Made by a program: the position numbers and the translations under genes | In this document: piece by piece, positions 17,153-26,187 of the stretch | Layout: the number at the start of each line of letters is the position of its first letter | Position numbering within the stretch: position 1 is the first letter of the stretch | Assembly (NCBI RefSeq): GCF_020386615.1 | Contig: NZ_CP077769.1 | Coordinates: 1,054,001-1,118,000, forward strand | DNA: 64,000 nucleotides | Reading direction: 5' to 3' | DNA from: Chitinophaga pendula | GTDB taxonomy: Bacteria; Bacteroidota; Bacteroidia; Chitinophagales; Chitinophagaceae | Notes under the pieces: generated by a model | Seen by the model: the letters and a program-made list of their open reading frames with translations, nothing else | Told to the model about the DNA's origin: nothing | Databases searched by the model: none

Positions 17153-18334
17153 ATGGAGCGTAACTATATTCTTATCGACACGCCCGGTCGTGATTTGTTA
17201 TTTCCCTTTACCTACACCCGTCCCATAGCAGCCTGCAGGGTGGGCATACTCACCGTTCAGCAAAAATGGGAACATCGGCTCAAAACCCCCGTCAGCCACT
17301 TTACCGCCGACTACCTGCAACAAAAATTCCCGCTGAAAAAAGTAGAGAATGCCGTAAACATCCTGATCAACGGACACATACTGCCCGATGATCCCCTCAT
17401 CAGCAAAGTGCAGTCACTGGCCATAGGAGAGGAGCTGTATAAGGACAACAACCTTATCGCCAAAGTAGTCGAAGGAAATGACCTCAAAGCACCGGTCCAC
17501 AGAAAACGCACGAACTATAAAGGAGAGATCCTTTCCATAGATCTGCCCTGGCACATTACTGCCCTCAACGATAAAGCCATCCGGCAGGACTTCGACCTCC
17601 TCACCAGAGGCCGCACTTCCCACCCCCTGCCACCAGGCAACCAACTCATCGGCGACCCCGCACAACTATTCATCGAAGAAGGCGCCAGTATCGAACATTG
17701 TTGCCTCAATACAAGCACAGGGCCCATCTACATCGGCCACAATGCCCTCCTCATGGAGGGTTCCCTCGTCAGAGGCCCCCTCGCCATCGCAGACGACGCC
17801 GTCCTGAAAATGGGCACCAAAATATATGGCGCCACCACCATCGGACCCGCCTGCATAGTAGGAGGAGAAATCAAAAATGTCGTCCTGTTCGGCTACTCCA
17901 ATAAAGCACACGACGGATACCTCGGCGATGCCGTAATAGGAGAGTGGTGCAACCTCGGCGCCAATACCTCCGGCTCCAACATGAAAAATAACGGAAGCAC
18001 CGTCAAAGTCTGGATGGAAGCAAAAAATGAAGCATGGCCCGCCGGACAAAAATGCGGCCTCCTCATGGGGGACTACAGCCGCGCCGGTATCCACACCATG
18101 TTCAACACCGGCACCGTCGTCAGCGTCTCCTGCAACGTCTTCGGAGGCTCCTTCCCACCCAAATTCCTGCCGGCATTCACCTGGGGAGGAACCGGCAACG
18201 TCAACGAAAGATACCGCCTCGAAGAAGCCCTCCGGGACGCCGCCACCTGGATGTCATTCAAAGGAAAAGCCATCTCATCAGCAGATATTTTAATACTGAA
18301 ACATATTTATAACCTCGGAGATAGTGAAAAATGA
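17153..18334 (+). CDS. GlmU-like sugar nucleotidyltransferase/acetyltransferase family protein
   Basis: A 393-residue two-domain protein. The N-terminal half resembles a degenerate nucleotidyltransferase domain (NYILIDTPGRDLLFPFTYTRPIAACRVG at the start). The C-terminal half is a left-handed beta-helix with hexapeptide repeats (IYIGHNALLMEGSLVRGPLAI, VLKMGTKIYGATTIGPACIVGGEI). It matches the Bacteroidetes GlmU-family proteins often encoded just before tpiA. The usual GxGTRM pyrophosphorylase loop is not visible, so activity and substrate are uncertain. TpiA follows 48 bp downstream. Confidence 0.8.
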   Translation: MERNYILIDTPGRDLLFPFTYTRPIAACRVGILTVQQKWEHRLKTPVSHFTADYLQQKFPLKKVENAVNILINGHILPDDPLISKVQSLAIGEELYKDNNLIAKVVEGNDLKAPVHRKRTNYKGEILSIDLPWHITALNDKAIRQDFDLLTRGRTSHPLPPGNQLIGDPAQLFIEEGASIEHCCLNTSTGPIYIGHNALLMEGSLVRGPLAIADDAVLKMGTKIYGATTIGPACIVGGEIKNVVLFGYSNKAHDGYLGDAVIGEWCNLGANTSGSNMKNNGSTVKVWMEAKNEAWPAGQKCGLLMGDYSRAGIHTMFNTGTVVSVSCNVFGGSFPPKFLPAFTWGGTGNVNERYRLEEALRDAATWMSFKGKAISSADILILKHIYNLGDSEK

Positions 18335-18382
18335 TGCTACAATATGTATTTTTAGCCTCCACATTTTAAATGATACGCTAAC

Positions 18383-19141
18383 ATGAGAAAGAAAATTGTA
18401 GCAGCAAACTGGAAAATGAACCTCACCCTCGAACAAGGTGAACAACTGATCCAGGATATACTGGCAGCCGGCCTGACATTACAGGAAGGACACGAAGTCG
18501 TAATCTCCGTCCCCTTCCCCTATCTCGCTAAAGCCAAGTCCCTGTTGAAAAATTACCCGGGATATTTCGTAGGCGCCCAGAACTGCTACAGTGAAAAAGC
18601 AGGTGCATTCACCGGCGAAGTATCCGCCGAAATGCTGCAGTCAATAGGCGTGGACTATGTGATCATCGGCCACTCCGAAAGAAGAGAATATTTCCAGGAA
18701 AACAATGCCATGCTGGCCAAAAAAGTAAACCTGGCCCTGCAATACAGCATCAAACCAATCTTCTGCTGCGGCGAACCACTCGATATCCGCCAGGCAGAAA
18801 CACAAAACAACTACGTCGCAAAACAACTCGACGAAAGCCTCTTCCACCTCAGCGCCGAACAACTGAAAAACGTGGTGATCGCATACGAACCCATCTGGGC
18901 CATCGGTACCGGCCTCACCGCCTCCGCACAGCAAGCCCAGGACATGCACGCCTGGATCAGATCAAGAGTAGCAGAAAAATACGGCCGCGAAGCCGCCCTG
19001 CACCTCTCCATCCTGTACGGTGGTAGCGCCAAACCCGGCAACGCCGCAGAACTCTTCGCATCCCCCGACGTAGATGGTGGACTCATCGGTGGAGCCTCCC
19101 TCGTCGCCAAAGACTTTACCGCTATCGTAGAAAAATTATAA
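18383..19141 (+). CDS. tpiA: Triose-phosphate isomerase
   Basis: A 252-residue TIM barrel that interconverts dihydroxyacetone phosphate and glyceraldehyde 3-phosphate in glycolysis. All catalytic residues are present: Asn9 and Lys11 (ANWKMN), His97 (IIGHSERR), Glu169 (AYEPIWAIGTG), and the phosphate-binding LYGGSAKPGN and GLIGGASL loops near the C-terminus. Length is normal. A strong terminator follows. Confidence 0.98.
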   Translation: MRKKIVAANWKMNLTLEQGEQLIQDILAAGLTLQEGHEVVISVPFPYLAKAKSLLKNYPGYFVGAQNCYSEKAGAFTGEVSAEMLQSIGVDYVIIGHSERREYFQENNAMLAKKVNLALQYSIKPIFCCGEPLDIRQAETQNNYVAKQLDESLFHLSAEQLKNVVIAYEPIWAIGTGLTASAQQAQDMHAWIRSRVAEKYGREAALHLSILYGGSAKPGNAAELFASPDVDGGLIGGASLVAKDFTAIVEKL

Positions 19142-19154
19142 GACCTTATTAAAA

Positions 19155-19185
19155 AGTACGCAGCAAACCAGCTGCGTACTTTTTT
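19155..19185 (+). terminator. Terminator after tpiA
   Basis: AGTACGCAGC and GCTGCGTACT pair around a short loop and are followed by six T. Confidence 0.92.
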
Positions 19186-19205
19186 AGTATTTAATGCTAA
19201 AAAAA

Positions 19206-19235
19206 TTAGTATTTCCGAAAAAAGGTGTATATTTG
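19206..19235 (+). promoter_or_regulatory. Probable promoter of the 2H phosphoesterase gene
   Basis: TATATTTG (19228-19235) is a full -7 match; TTAG at 19206-19209 stands 18 bp upstream as a weak -33. The leader would be about 35 nt. Confidence 0.5.
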
Positions 19236-19276
19236 TATCGCAATCAATTCTGATCAACAGTAAAAAATGTTTGGTT

Positions 19277-19879
19277 ATGAATATCGAAACAAACCATACA
19301 CAAGACGATAATCTATATGATTATTTACTGGTAGTTAACCCGGATAGCCGTACCTCAGAAGAAATACTGGAATATAAAAGGGTAATTGCCAACGAACTCG
19401 GATACTTCAATAGCTTCCATGCCCATCCGCATATCACCTTGTTCCGCTCCGTATTTCCGGAACGGTTCCAGGAGGGCTTCATCAACGCACTCAACGAAGT
19501 AGCCAGAGCGCAAAGCGGTTTTACCATCTACACCTCCAAATTTGATCATTTTTCTCATGGCGAGAATAAACATACCATCTATGTAAACGTAGCCAACCCC
19601 AAACCCCTCCTCGAACTACACAAACGCGTCCTGCACCTCTTCGAACTGAGATCCAACAGCTTCCGGCCACATATCACCCTGGCCAGAGCAATCTCTGCTA
19701 CAGCGTTCAACCAGGTATACAGCCACTTCGATAACCAATTGTTCGTCCGCAGCTTCCAATGCCGCAGCTTCACCCTGCTACGCAAACCCGTAGCAGGCGG
19801 CCGGTACGAAACAATCAGCGAACTGACATTCGGAGATATCGAACACATGGATGGCTCACTCTTCCCACATGCCGCATAA
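19277..19879 (+). CDS. 2'-5' RNA ligase family (2H phosphoesterase) protein
   Basis: A 200-residue protein with the two HxT/S-type motifs of the 2H phosphoesterase superfamily, HPHITLFRS near residue 53 and RPHITLARA near residue 132, which supply the paired catalytic histidines. Family members cleave cyclic or 2',5'-linked phosphodiesters or ligate RNA; the substrate here cannot be told. I start at the ATG two codons inside the open frame, as the upstream candidate is TTG. The gene is monocistronic. Confidence 0.85.
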   Translation: MNIETNHTQDDNLYDYLLVVNPDSRTSEEILEYKRVIANELGYFNSFHAHPHITLFRSVFPERFQEGFINALNEVARAQSGFTIYTSKFDHFSHGENKHTIYVNVANPKPLLELHKRVLHLFELRSNSFRPHITLARAISATAFNQVYSHFDNQLFVRSFQCRSFTLLRKPVAGGRYETISELTFGDIEHMDGSLFPHAA

Positions 19880-20269
19880 AACTTACACCACAAAAAGAAA
19901 CATTTACTTTCATGCAGGTTTGTAACCCCCTAAACTTTAACCATCATACCGGAAATGTGGCTGCAATAATGCCACATTTCCAACGGTATCAAACCATCAT
20001 CTTTATTGACCCGATAAACAAATAACAATTATATTTTCTAGTCCCTTGTTAACCTTACCTGCTGATCGCTACATGCCCAATGCCGGCGTTATTTAATTCC
20101 AACAAGGCATAATACTTGTTATAAAGTCTTAAACAACGTACGGTATTTGGCAGCAGGTTCCAAAATAAAAATTATAATCACATCACCCACTACAGATAAA
20201 ATTTTCTGAGCCAATATGCGTTAGTAACTTTGGACTACTATACTTTAATAAACAGATATATCGAATAGT
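19880..20269 (+). other. Intergenic region with a strong inverted repeat
   Basis: The 390-bp gap holds an 11-bp perfect stem (19951-19961 with 19971-19981) that extends by a further 5 bp (ATACC/GGTAT) across a small bulge. No T run follows, so it is not a standard terminator. The rest is AT-rich and carries the acylphosphatase promoter near its right end. No gene is seen. Confidence 0.55.
20202..20232 (+). promoter_or_regulatory. Promoter of the acylphosphatase gene
   Basis: TTTT (20202-20205) and TAACTTTG (20225-20232) are 19 bp apart, a good Bacteroidetes promoter match; the leader would be about 30 nt. Confidence 0.6.
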
Positions 20270-20545
20270 ATGTCAGTAGTATATAAAGAAATAATCGTGA
20301 AAGGAATCGTGCAAGGAGTCTATTTCAGAGCTACCACCAGAGATATAGCCAGACAACTGGGTGTCAAAGGACAGGTCAAAAACCTACCCGATGGCAGCGT
20401 ACATATCATCGCAACAGGAGACGATAATGCCATAGAACAATTTATCGCCTGGTGCAGACAAGGACCTCCCGACGCAAATGTAGAAGAACTGCAGATCCTA
20501 CCCCTGCCAGCACAACACTTCGATACCTTCGAGATCGTCCGGTGA
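20270..20545 (+). CDS. acyP: Acylphosphatase
   Basis: A 91-residue enzyme that hydrolyses carboxyl-phosphate bonds of acylphosphates. The active-site signature is VKGIVQGVYFRAT with catalytic Arg20, and GQVKNLPDGSV with catalytic Asn38. The length and the closing FEIVR are typical. It is monocistronic with its own promoter and terminator. Confidence 0.95.
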   Translation: MSVVYKEIIVKGIVQGVYFRATTRDIARQLGVKGQVKNLPDGSVHIIATGDDNAIEQFIAWCRQGPPDANVEELQILPLPAQHFDTFEIVR

Positions 20546-20607
20546 AAAATAAAAAAACACGCTTATTACACACAAGTATATTTATAACCTAAGCCAATAA
20601 TGAAACA

Positions 20608-20640
20608 GGGAAGGCGTCTGCCTTCCCTTATTTATTTTTA
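20608..20640 (+). terminator. Terminator after acyP
   Basis: GGGAAGGC and GCCTTCCC pair around GTCT, followed by a T-rich tract. It lies between convergent genes and may serve only the plus strand. Confidence 0.85.
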
Positions 20641-20667
20641 ACCAATATGGAACGAAAAATAATATAC

Positions 20668-21780
20668 CTACTTCCCCTGCTTCGCCAATAATGACTTGTC
20701 AATAGCCGCCTTAGGAACAATAATAGTGATCGTATTCACCGCAAAATAAGGCTCCGATACATTCATATAACCCTGGAACGGACCCGTCTTCTCTCCCCAG
20801 GAATTCTTCACCACAAAAAACTCCTTACCATTGGCACTCTTACTCAAACCCGTAATATGCATCAAATGATCATCCTCCGTCACCAACTCCTCGTACAACC
20901 GTTGACGATACTCCGGTGTATAACTCACCTCCTGTACATCCGGATCCACTTTAGCCACCTTTAACAAAGAATCAGCAGCTGGCGCAAAAGCATAACCCTT
21001 ACCCGTCAACCATCCTTTATTACTTACATCCGCATCCCACATCACCGTATAACCCTTCTTAATAGCCGTCTTCGTAACATCGATCAGCTCCTTCAAAGGC
21101 ACATTAAAATAAGCACCGTTGGAAAAATTATCAGGTACCTCCACAATGAATGATTGATAATAAGGATGATGAGTAAAAGATGTCAGCATCACATAATCCC
21201 CCGCATTGAACTTCAACACATCCTTGGCAAAACTTTTCGGCGTATACCGACGGCCATTATATTCAAACTCAGCAGGTGGCTTACCCATATGCACATCCAG
21301 AATAGCCGTAAATCCTTCCAGCCAATGCTCCGGAATAGGCTTCGCCAGCTTCAACGTACTATCCAGGTAAGCCTTCAACACCGGTACCATCTTGCTATGA
21401 TTGTGAGACGTCTGACCTGCCGGCAGACCACTATACACACGCTCCGGTACAGCACCATAAACAGCAATCGCACGGATAGCATCGTGACCCAGCCCCCCCT
21501 CGTCAAATCGGGCATACCCCTGACGCAGGATATAGTTTTTTGCTTTCTCAATGTAAATATTACGCACAGTGAACATCTCAGAAAGATCCAACTGCGGCTG
21601 CGAAGGGGCCGTACGAATACACTCCGACTCTACCAGCGATGTAGTGGAAAAACACCAGCAAGTACCCGTAAGCGCCTGGTTCTTAACAGCAGTAGCCTGA
21701 TTGTTCTTGATCACAGACAACTCCTGTGCACTGACTTGCATTACTCCCAAAGTCAGCATCATGGTAACAATATTTCTCAT
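20668..21780 (-). CDS. Secreted C1-family cysteine peptidase (bleomycin hydrolase/PepC-like)
   Basis: A 370-residue papain-superfamily peptidase. The signal peptide ends near VSAQ (residue 19). The oxyanion Gln35 and nucleophile Cys41 lie in NQALTGTCWCFS; the catalytic His is in DDHLMHITGLS and Asn in VVKNSWG. Spacing and the EMFTVRNIYIEKAKNYI segment resemble the C1B subfamily (aminopeptidase C). It is shorter than cytosolic PepC (about 450) and exported, so a periplasmic or extracellular role is inferred. It follows the BlaR1-like gene but is separated from it by a terminator. Confidence 0.85.
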   Translation of the reverse strand: MRNIVTMMLTLGVMQVSAQELSVIKNNQATAVKNQALTGTCWCFSTTSLVESECIRTAPSQPQLDLSEMFTVRNIYIEKAKNYILRQGYARFDEGGLGHDAIRAIAVYGAVPERVYSGLPAGQTSHNHSKMVPVLKAYLDSTLKLAKPIPEHWLEGFTAILDVHMGKPPAEFEYNGRRYTPKSFAKDVLKFNAGDYVMLTSFTHHPYYQSFIVEVPDNFSNGAYFNVPLKELIDVTKTAIKKGYTVMWDADVSNKGWLTGKGYAFAPAADSLLKVAKVDPDVQEVSYTPEYRQRLYEELVTEDDHLMHITGLSKSANGKEFFVVKNSWGEKTGPFQGYMNVSEPYFAVNTITIIVPKAAIDKSLLAKQGK

Positions 21781-21832
21781 AGATCAGCAAAATGTTTAGA
21801 TACCTGAAGGTAAAAAACTTTTAATATAAAAA

Positions 21833-21862
21833 AACGCCACTGTTCCTAAAAACAGTGGCGTT
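21833..21862 (-). terminator. Terminator of the blaI-blaR1-like operon
   Basis: AACGCCACTGTT pairs with AACAGTGGCGTT (12 bp) around a 6-nt loop. On the minus strand it ends in a run of U, just past the stop of the M56 peptidase gene. Confidence 0.9.
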
Positions 21863-21882
21863 TAGAATGGCGGCGATTTAAA

Positions 21883-23985
21883 TTATTTACTTACACTGAT
21901 ACTCAGATTGCTCTTGTTACCCTTGATAGTCAGCGATTTTACATTATCAAGATAACGACGGTACCTGCGTTTAATATCCTCGGGCTGCTTGTCCCCGTTA
22001 ATATACAACTGCTCGTCCTTAAACTTGATAGAGAAAGAGCGGTCAGTTTCTATCAAACGTTCTCCCTTCAACTGCGCTATCATATCCTTGTAATCAATAT
22101 CCTTATTGTTGTGGTGGATCAGCACCCGCCCCGCTCTGCCATTGATCGCCAGATCACGGAACGGATGATTGATCTCATCGTGGCGTTCATCCTGTAGTCT
22201 CTTCATTTCACTAAATGCCTTCTGCATGGCAGCCTGCGATTGCGCCCTGGCTTCTTTCAAACCTTTTCTGGTTTCCTCAGATAGCTTGTCGAAATCAAGA
22301 CCTTTCAGCGCATCGTCCGAAACACCACGGAAATCAATATTTGCCAGGTCACGTTGTACAAATGCCAACTCCCGCTGCAGACCCTTCATATCCTTTCTCA
22401 TGCTCTCCTGTGCACTCTTAAGACCCTGCTTCACCGCCGCATCCACTTGCTTCCTCATTTCAGCAGCACTGACATTCGAATTTTTCTTGGCCCTCGCAAT
22501 ATCCTGGTTGATCTTACCCCAGTCAATATTATTCAGCGCCGTCTCTACTTCCGTATCGATCTTTTTCCAGTCAATATTAGTGTTAGTACTGGTGTTCACT
22601 TTCAACTGACGGGGACTCACCATAACCTTCACCGGCCTGTTACTCACATCATTCACTCGCACATCCAGCCCTTTCTGAAAGCGATACTGGAAGCTGCTGT
22701 CATTGATAGTGGTAAAAGACGAATCTCCATGCTCATTGTTAATAACCACCCAGTTAGTCTTATCGTCGGCAGGAGCAGTACCCTTTTCACCACCTGGTAA
22801 TACCGTATCCGTCACAGGTAAGGGAGTAACGTCAGCAGCAGGTGTCGCAGCAATAGGAGCTGCCGGTGCCTCCCGCTCTCCGGCAGTAGCCGTTAGTGGC
22901 GCTACCGTGTCAGTTACAGGCTGTTCACCCTGGCTAAGCGTCGGACGATCCTGCTCCTGACGGGTATCAGGATTTAACCAGGCAATTGATATCAGGCTGC
23001 CAGCTATGATCAGCATGGCCAATAAACGTTGACTATAATTCAGATGTTTAGTTTTCATTTCCATAATGCGTTTAATGCGGTGGAACAAATGGTGCTTGTC
23101 ATCTGCCGCCGCCATCGCCAGCGAATTGGAAGTAAACCGGTATTCCTCCAACGCTACGAGCGCTTTGGCATAATGCAACGGAGCGGTATGGACCACGACA
23201 AGGTCATCGCAGCAGTGTTCCCGCTCCAGACGGATATTTTTAGATATCCACCATACAAATGGGTTAAAAAATAAGAGTGTCTCAACAATGGATTGGAAGA
23301 TATTCAGAAGATAATCATTGCGTTTGATATGTGCCAGCTCATGCAGCAGTATAGCCTCCAGCTGCTCCGTACTCAACTGGCTGAGCATAACCGCAGGCAA
23401 CAGGATGACCGGCTTCAATACACCGATCATAACCGGCACCTGCAGGTACTCCGATACCATCACCTGCACCGGCCGGGATATCCCGAGCAACAACAGCAGC
23501 TTAGGTAAGTGTGCTGCCTGTATCACCTCCGCAGGCTTCACCTGCCGGGTCTTAATGGAATACAACTGCCGGACGTCTACCAGCAATTTGATCAGCATCA
23601 CAGCAACCCCCGCTACATAAAAAGCCACCAGCAACGGAAAACAAACCTCCAGGTGAGGGAATATGTCTGCTGGCACCGACGCCTCACTCCCCATCACACT
23701 GGCCATAGGAGGCGCCTCCATCACGGCCTCAGTATCATACACCAGCTGATAACTCCACTCCCGGGCAGCAGATACCTGCTCCCACAAAGTGATACAAAAC
23801 CAACCGAAAATACCGGCCATAGACAGAAAAGACAGATTATATTTGGTACGGGCACTGGCATCAGGCCACAGATACAATACAGCTTTAAGACAACCATATA
23901 CAAGCAGGGCCTGCCAGATAGAATGTAGCAACGTCCAGCCTAATGCTTGTATCATCGGAGTCCCCAAAGAAAACAATGTGCTCAT
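21883..23985 (-). CDS. M56 family (BlaR1-like) membrane metallopeptidase sensor
   Basis: A 700-residue protein. The first 330 residues form the BlaR1/MecR1 membrane protease: several helices and the zinc motif HELAH (215-219), with Glu256 in REHCCDD as likely third ligand. On a signal such proteases cleave the partner repressor. A helix near 320-340 leads to a long extracytoplasmic part with low-complexity Ala/Pro/Thr, a charged helical region with repeated NIDW segments, and a C-terminal sheet. The penicillin-binding domain of true BlaR1 is absent, so the signal is unlikely to be a beta-lactam. The BlaI-type gene lies 38 bp upstream. Confidence 0.88.
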   Translation of the reverse strand: MSTLFSLGTPMIQALGWTLLHSIWQALLVYGCLKAVLYLWPDASARTKYNLSFLSMAGIFGWFCITLWEQVSAAREWSYQLVYDTEAVMEAPPMASVMGSEASVPADIFPHLEVCFPLLVAFYVAGVAVMLIKLLVDVRQLYSIKTRQVKPAEVIQAAHLPKLLLLLGISRPVQVMVSEYLQVPVMIGVLKPVILLPAVMLSQLSTEQLEAILLHELAHIKRNDYLLNIFQSIVETLLFFNPFVWWISKNIRLEREHCCDDLVVVHTAPLHYAKALVALEEYRFTSNSLAMAAADDKHHLFHRIKRIMEMKTKHLNYSQRLLAMLIIAGSLISIAWLNPDTRQEQDRPTLSQGEQPVTDTVAPLTATAGEREAPAAPIAATPAADVTPLPVTDTVLPGGEKGTAPADDKTNWVVINNEHGDSSFTTINDSSFQYRFQKGLDVRVNDVSNRPVKVMVSPRQLKVNTSTNTNIDWKKIDTEVETALNNIDWGKINQDIARAKKNSNVSAAEMRKQVDAAVKQGLKSAQESMRKDMKGLQRELAFVQRDLANIDFRGVSDDALKGLDFDKLSEETRKGLKEARAQSQAAMQKAFSEMKRLQDERHDEINHPFRDLAINGRAGRVLIHHNNKDIDYKDMIAQLKGERLIETDRSFSIKFKDEQLYINGDKQPEDIKRRYRRYLDNVKSLTIKGNKSNLSISVSK

Positions 23986-24023
23986 GAAGGATATTGTTTG
24001 TAGGGTAGGAAACGGATAACAGC

Positions 24024-24410
24024 TTATTTCTTGTGTTCGATATCTTTCAGATATTGTTTGATCTTCTCCAACTCCTCCGATGACGACTGATGATGCCCCA
24101 ACGCCTGCATCACCAACTGCGACGCAGACCCGTTAAACACCGTATCTATCATCCTGTCCAGCAACTGACGTTGCGTACGCTCCTTGGAGATAGCTGCCAA
24201 ATAAATATGCGTTTTACTACTGGTATCACGGGTTAATAAACCCTTCTCATGCATGATCTGCATCAGCTTCAATGTAGTAGTATAGCCGGCATCCTTACTC
24301 TTTTCCAATATCTCATGCACCTCCCTGACCGTACTAGGCCCCCTTTCCCATACAATAGACAATATCTCCAACTCACTCTCCGTGGGTTTTATATGCTTCC
24401 CGTTATTCAT
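24024..24410 (-). CDS. BlaI/MecI/CopY family transcriptional repressor
   Basis: A 128-residue winged-helix regulator (KPTESELEILSIVWERGPSTVREVHEIL at residues 8-35, then GYTTTLKLMQIMHEKGLL) with a C-terminal dimerisation helix. It should repress its own operon until cut by the membrane protease encoded next. I start at ATG 24410; an upstream in-frame ATG at 24461 would place the operators inside the gene. Two TACGAA/TTCGTA-type dyads overlap the promoter. Confidence 0.93.
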   Translation of the reverse strand: MNNGKHIKPTESELEILSIVWERGPSTVREVHEILEKSKDAGYTTTLKLMQIMHEKGLLTRDTSSKTHIYLAAISKERTQRQLLDRMIDTVFNGSASQLVMQALGHHQSSSEELEKIKQYLKDIEHKK

Positions 24411-24440
24411 ATGCGTTCTGAATACAATGATTATACTATA

Positions 24441-24489
24441 TACGAATATCTTCGTAAACAAATGTACGATACTTTTCGTAAATGCAAAA
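24441..24489 (-). promoter_or_regulatory. blaI promoter with two overlapping operator dyads
   Basis: On the minus strand TTTG (within 24485-24489) and TACATTTG (24459-24466) are 18 bp apart. A perfect dyad TACGAA-N4-TTCGTA lies at 24441-24456, across the expected start point, and a near-copy TACGAT-N4-TTCGTA at 24465-24480, inside the -33/-7 spacer. Centres are 24 bp apart. This is the arrangement expected for repression by two BlaI-type dimers; binding is inferred. Confidence 0.8.
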
Positions 24490-24544
24490 TATATTTTGAT
24501 AACCAGGGAAGAACGGCGGGAAATAAAGGAGGAACGGTGGCAAA

Positions 24545-25408
24545 TCAGGAACGGAGCTGCTTCCGCAATTGCCGCGTGGTCTGCGTACTATTGTCATGGC
24601 TCCAGCCCGGCGCATTAAAGAGATAATGCCAGGCATTACGGAAAGAGCCGGCCCGGCGCAAATCCCGCCAGATCGCTGCCCACTCATGTGTTGCGATCCG
24701 CAACGGATTATAGGTATGGATGTTTTTAGTGAGTCCGTACACAGGCCGCTCTTCCTCCTCCTGGAAAGTGCCAAAGAACCGGTCCCATATGATCAAGATA
24801 CCCGCATGGTTCTTGTCCAGGTACTTGATATCAGAAGCATGATGCACCCGGTGATGACTGGGAGTATTAAAAATAAGCTCCACCCAACGCGGAAATTTAT
24901 AGATCGCCTCCGTATGTATCCAGAACTGGTAAATAAGACTGATCGCCTGCATACTCAATACCATCGCAGGGTGAAAACCCAACAACGGCATCCATAACCA
25001 AAACAGGAAAGTACCAGTCAGATTACCTGTCCAGGTCTGCCGTAAAGCAGTGGCCAGGTTATACTTGCGGGAAGAATGATGGATCACATGCGATGCCCAG
25101 AAAAAACGAACCGTGTGACTGCCGCGGTGAAACCAGTAATAGGTCAGATCATCCGCAAAAAAACAAACGATCCACACCCACCAGGAAAAACCGAGCGTAA
25201 AAAGCCGGTACTGATATACAAAACTATAGATAGCAAAAATGATCGCCTTGGTAAACAACCCGATAAAAACATTCCCCAGCCCCATCGCAATACTGCTTAT
25301 CGCATCTTTAGTCTCATATAGGTCCCGCTTCTCCACTACCGTAAAGATCACTTCCGCCGTGATCAATATTACAAACCCTGGTATGGCATAATGGATCAGT
25401 TCTAACAT
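24545..25408 (-). CDS. Sterol desaturase/fatty acid hydroxylase family protein
   Basis: A 287-residue integral membrane di-iron enzyme. Four or five hydrophobic segments are visible, and the eight-histidine pattern is clear: HRGSH (about 94-98), HVIHH (about 107-111), and HRVHH (about 186-190), plus a distal His. Relatives add hydroxyl groups to, or desaturate, sterols, carotenoids or fatty acids; Bacteroidetes members often act on lipids, but the substrate here is unknown. It lies upstream of blaI with a 134-bp gap, and need not be functionally linked. Confidence 0.88.
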   Translation of the reverse strand: MLELIHYAIPGFVILITAEVIFTVVEKRDLYETKDAISSIAMGLGNVFIGLFTKAIIFAIYSFVYQYRLFTLGFSWWVWIVCFFADDLTYYWFHRGSHTVRFFWASHVIHHSSRKYNLATALRQTWTGNLTGTFLFWLWMPLLGFHPAMVLSMQAISLIYQFWIHTEAIYKFPRWVELIFNTPSHHRVHHASDIKYLDKNHAGILIIWDRFFGTFQEEEERPVYGLTKNIHTYNPLRIATHEWAAIWRDLRRAGSFRNAWHYLFNAPGWSHDNSTQTTRQLRKQLRS

Positions 25409-25535
25409 ATAACTAATATACCCAAAAAAAGCCGAACCGGCATAAAACAGGAATGCCGCCCTTCATGTGACCGTCAGATGAAGTAGCGGCAAGACCTGCG
25501 GGTGATAAACAATCACCACATGGGAAAAATACTTA

Positions 25536-26144
25536 TTAAAATGCGCCTGCTTTGATCCCGATCTGGGCAGAAGGGCCGCTCAATTTCTGATCCGTGATAC
25601 CAGGTGTACCCGAGCCTTGTACAAAACGGTAAGAACCGCCCGCAAATACACGTAAGAAGGTGGTAATGTTTACCTCTACATTGATAGTAGGCTCCGCTAC
25701 AAAAAAAGAACTATAATCCCGGAAATGATCGTCAAACTCGTTGATCTCCTCAAACCGGGTTCTCCTGAATACACCCCCGCCTCCAATCAAGGCACCCACG
25801 CTGAAATGCACCAGCTTATCAGAATTGTGCACATACTCACCGTTAAAACCACCATACCACATCTGCCAGTATTGATGCTGATTATTGATCTTCGATGGAG
25901 TAGCAGGCACGTTATTAACGTTCGTATAACCGCCTATGCCCAACAGGAATTTCTTATCTAAAAAGACCCCGCCATAAGCGCCGGCCATTACAGTAAAATT
26001 ATTGTCTATGGATGTAAATTTAGCCGCAGGACCGCCGTAACCACCTACTTTGACTTTGCCGTGGCCGGACAGTGTTTGTATACGCTGAGCATTGGCATAA
26101 CAGGCACAGCATAATAACAGGGTAGCAATCAATGTTCTTTTCAT
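25536..26144 (-). CDS. Exported beta-barrel-like protein of unknown function
   Basis: A 202-residue protein with a signal peptide ending at YANAQ (about residue 20) and alternating hydrophobic strands rich in Gly and aromatic residues (FTVMAGAYGGVFLDKKFLLG, FLRVFAGGSYRFV). It looks like a small outer-membrane barrel, but the terminal aromatic signal is weak (IGIKAGAF). It is the third gene of the TonB receptor/DUF4249 run, 43 bp after the lipoprotein gene. I cannot assign a function. Confidence 0.65.
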   Translation of the reverse strand: MKRTLIATLLLCCACYANAQRIQTLSGHGKVKVGGYGGPAAKFTSIDNNFTVMAGAYGGVFLDKKFLLGIGGYTNVNNVPATPSKINNQHQYWQMWYGGFNGEYVHNSDKLVHFSVGALIGGGGVFRRTRFEEINEFDDHFRDYSSFFVAEPTINVEVNITTFLRVFAGGSYRFVQGSGTPGITDQKLSGPSAQIGIKAGAF

Positions 26145-26187
26145 AATCGTTGTTTAAGCTGATGATGGATGGATAATATGGATATGG

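Noticed and set aside
21883..24410. Beta-lactam resistance system (blaI-blaR1)
   Set aside because: No penicillin-binding sensor domain and no beta-lactamase gene are present; only the regulatory protease and repressor resemble that system.
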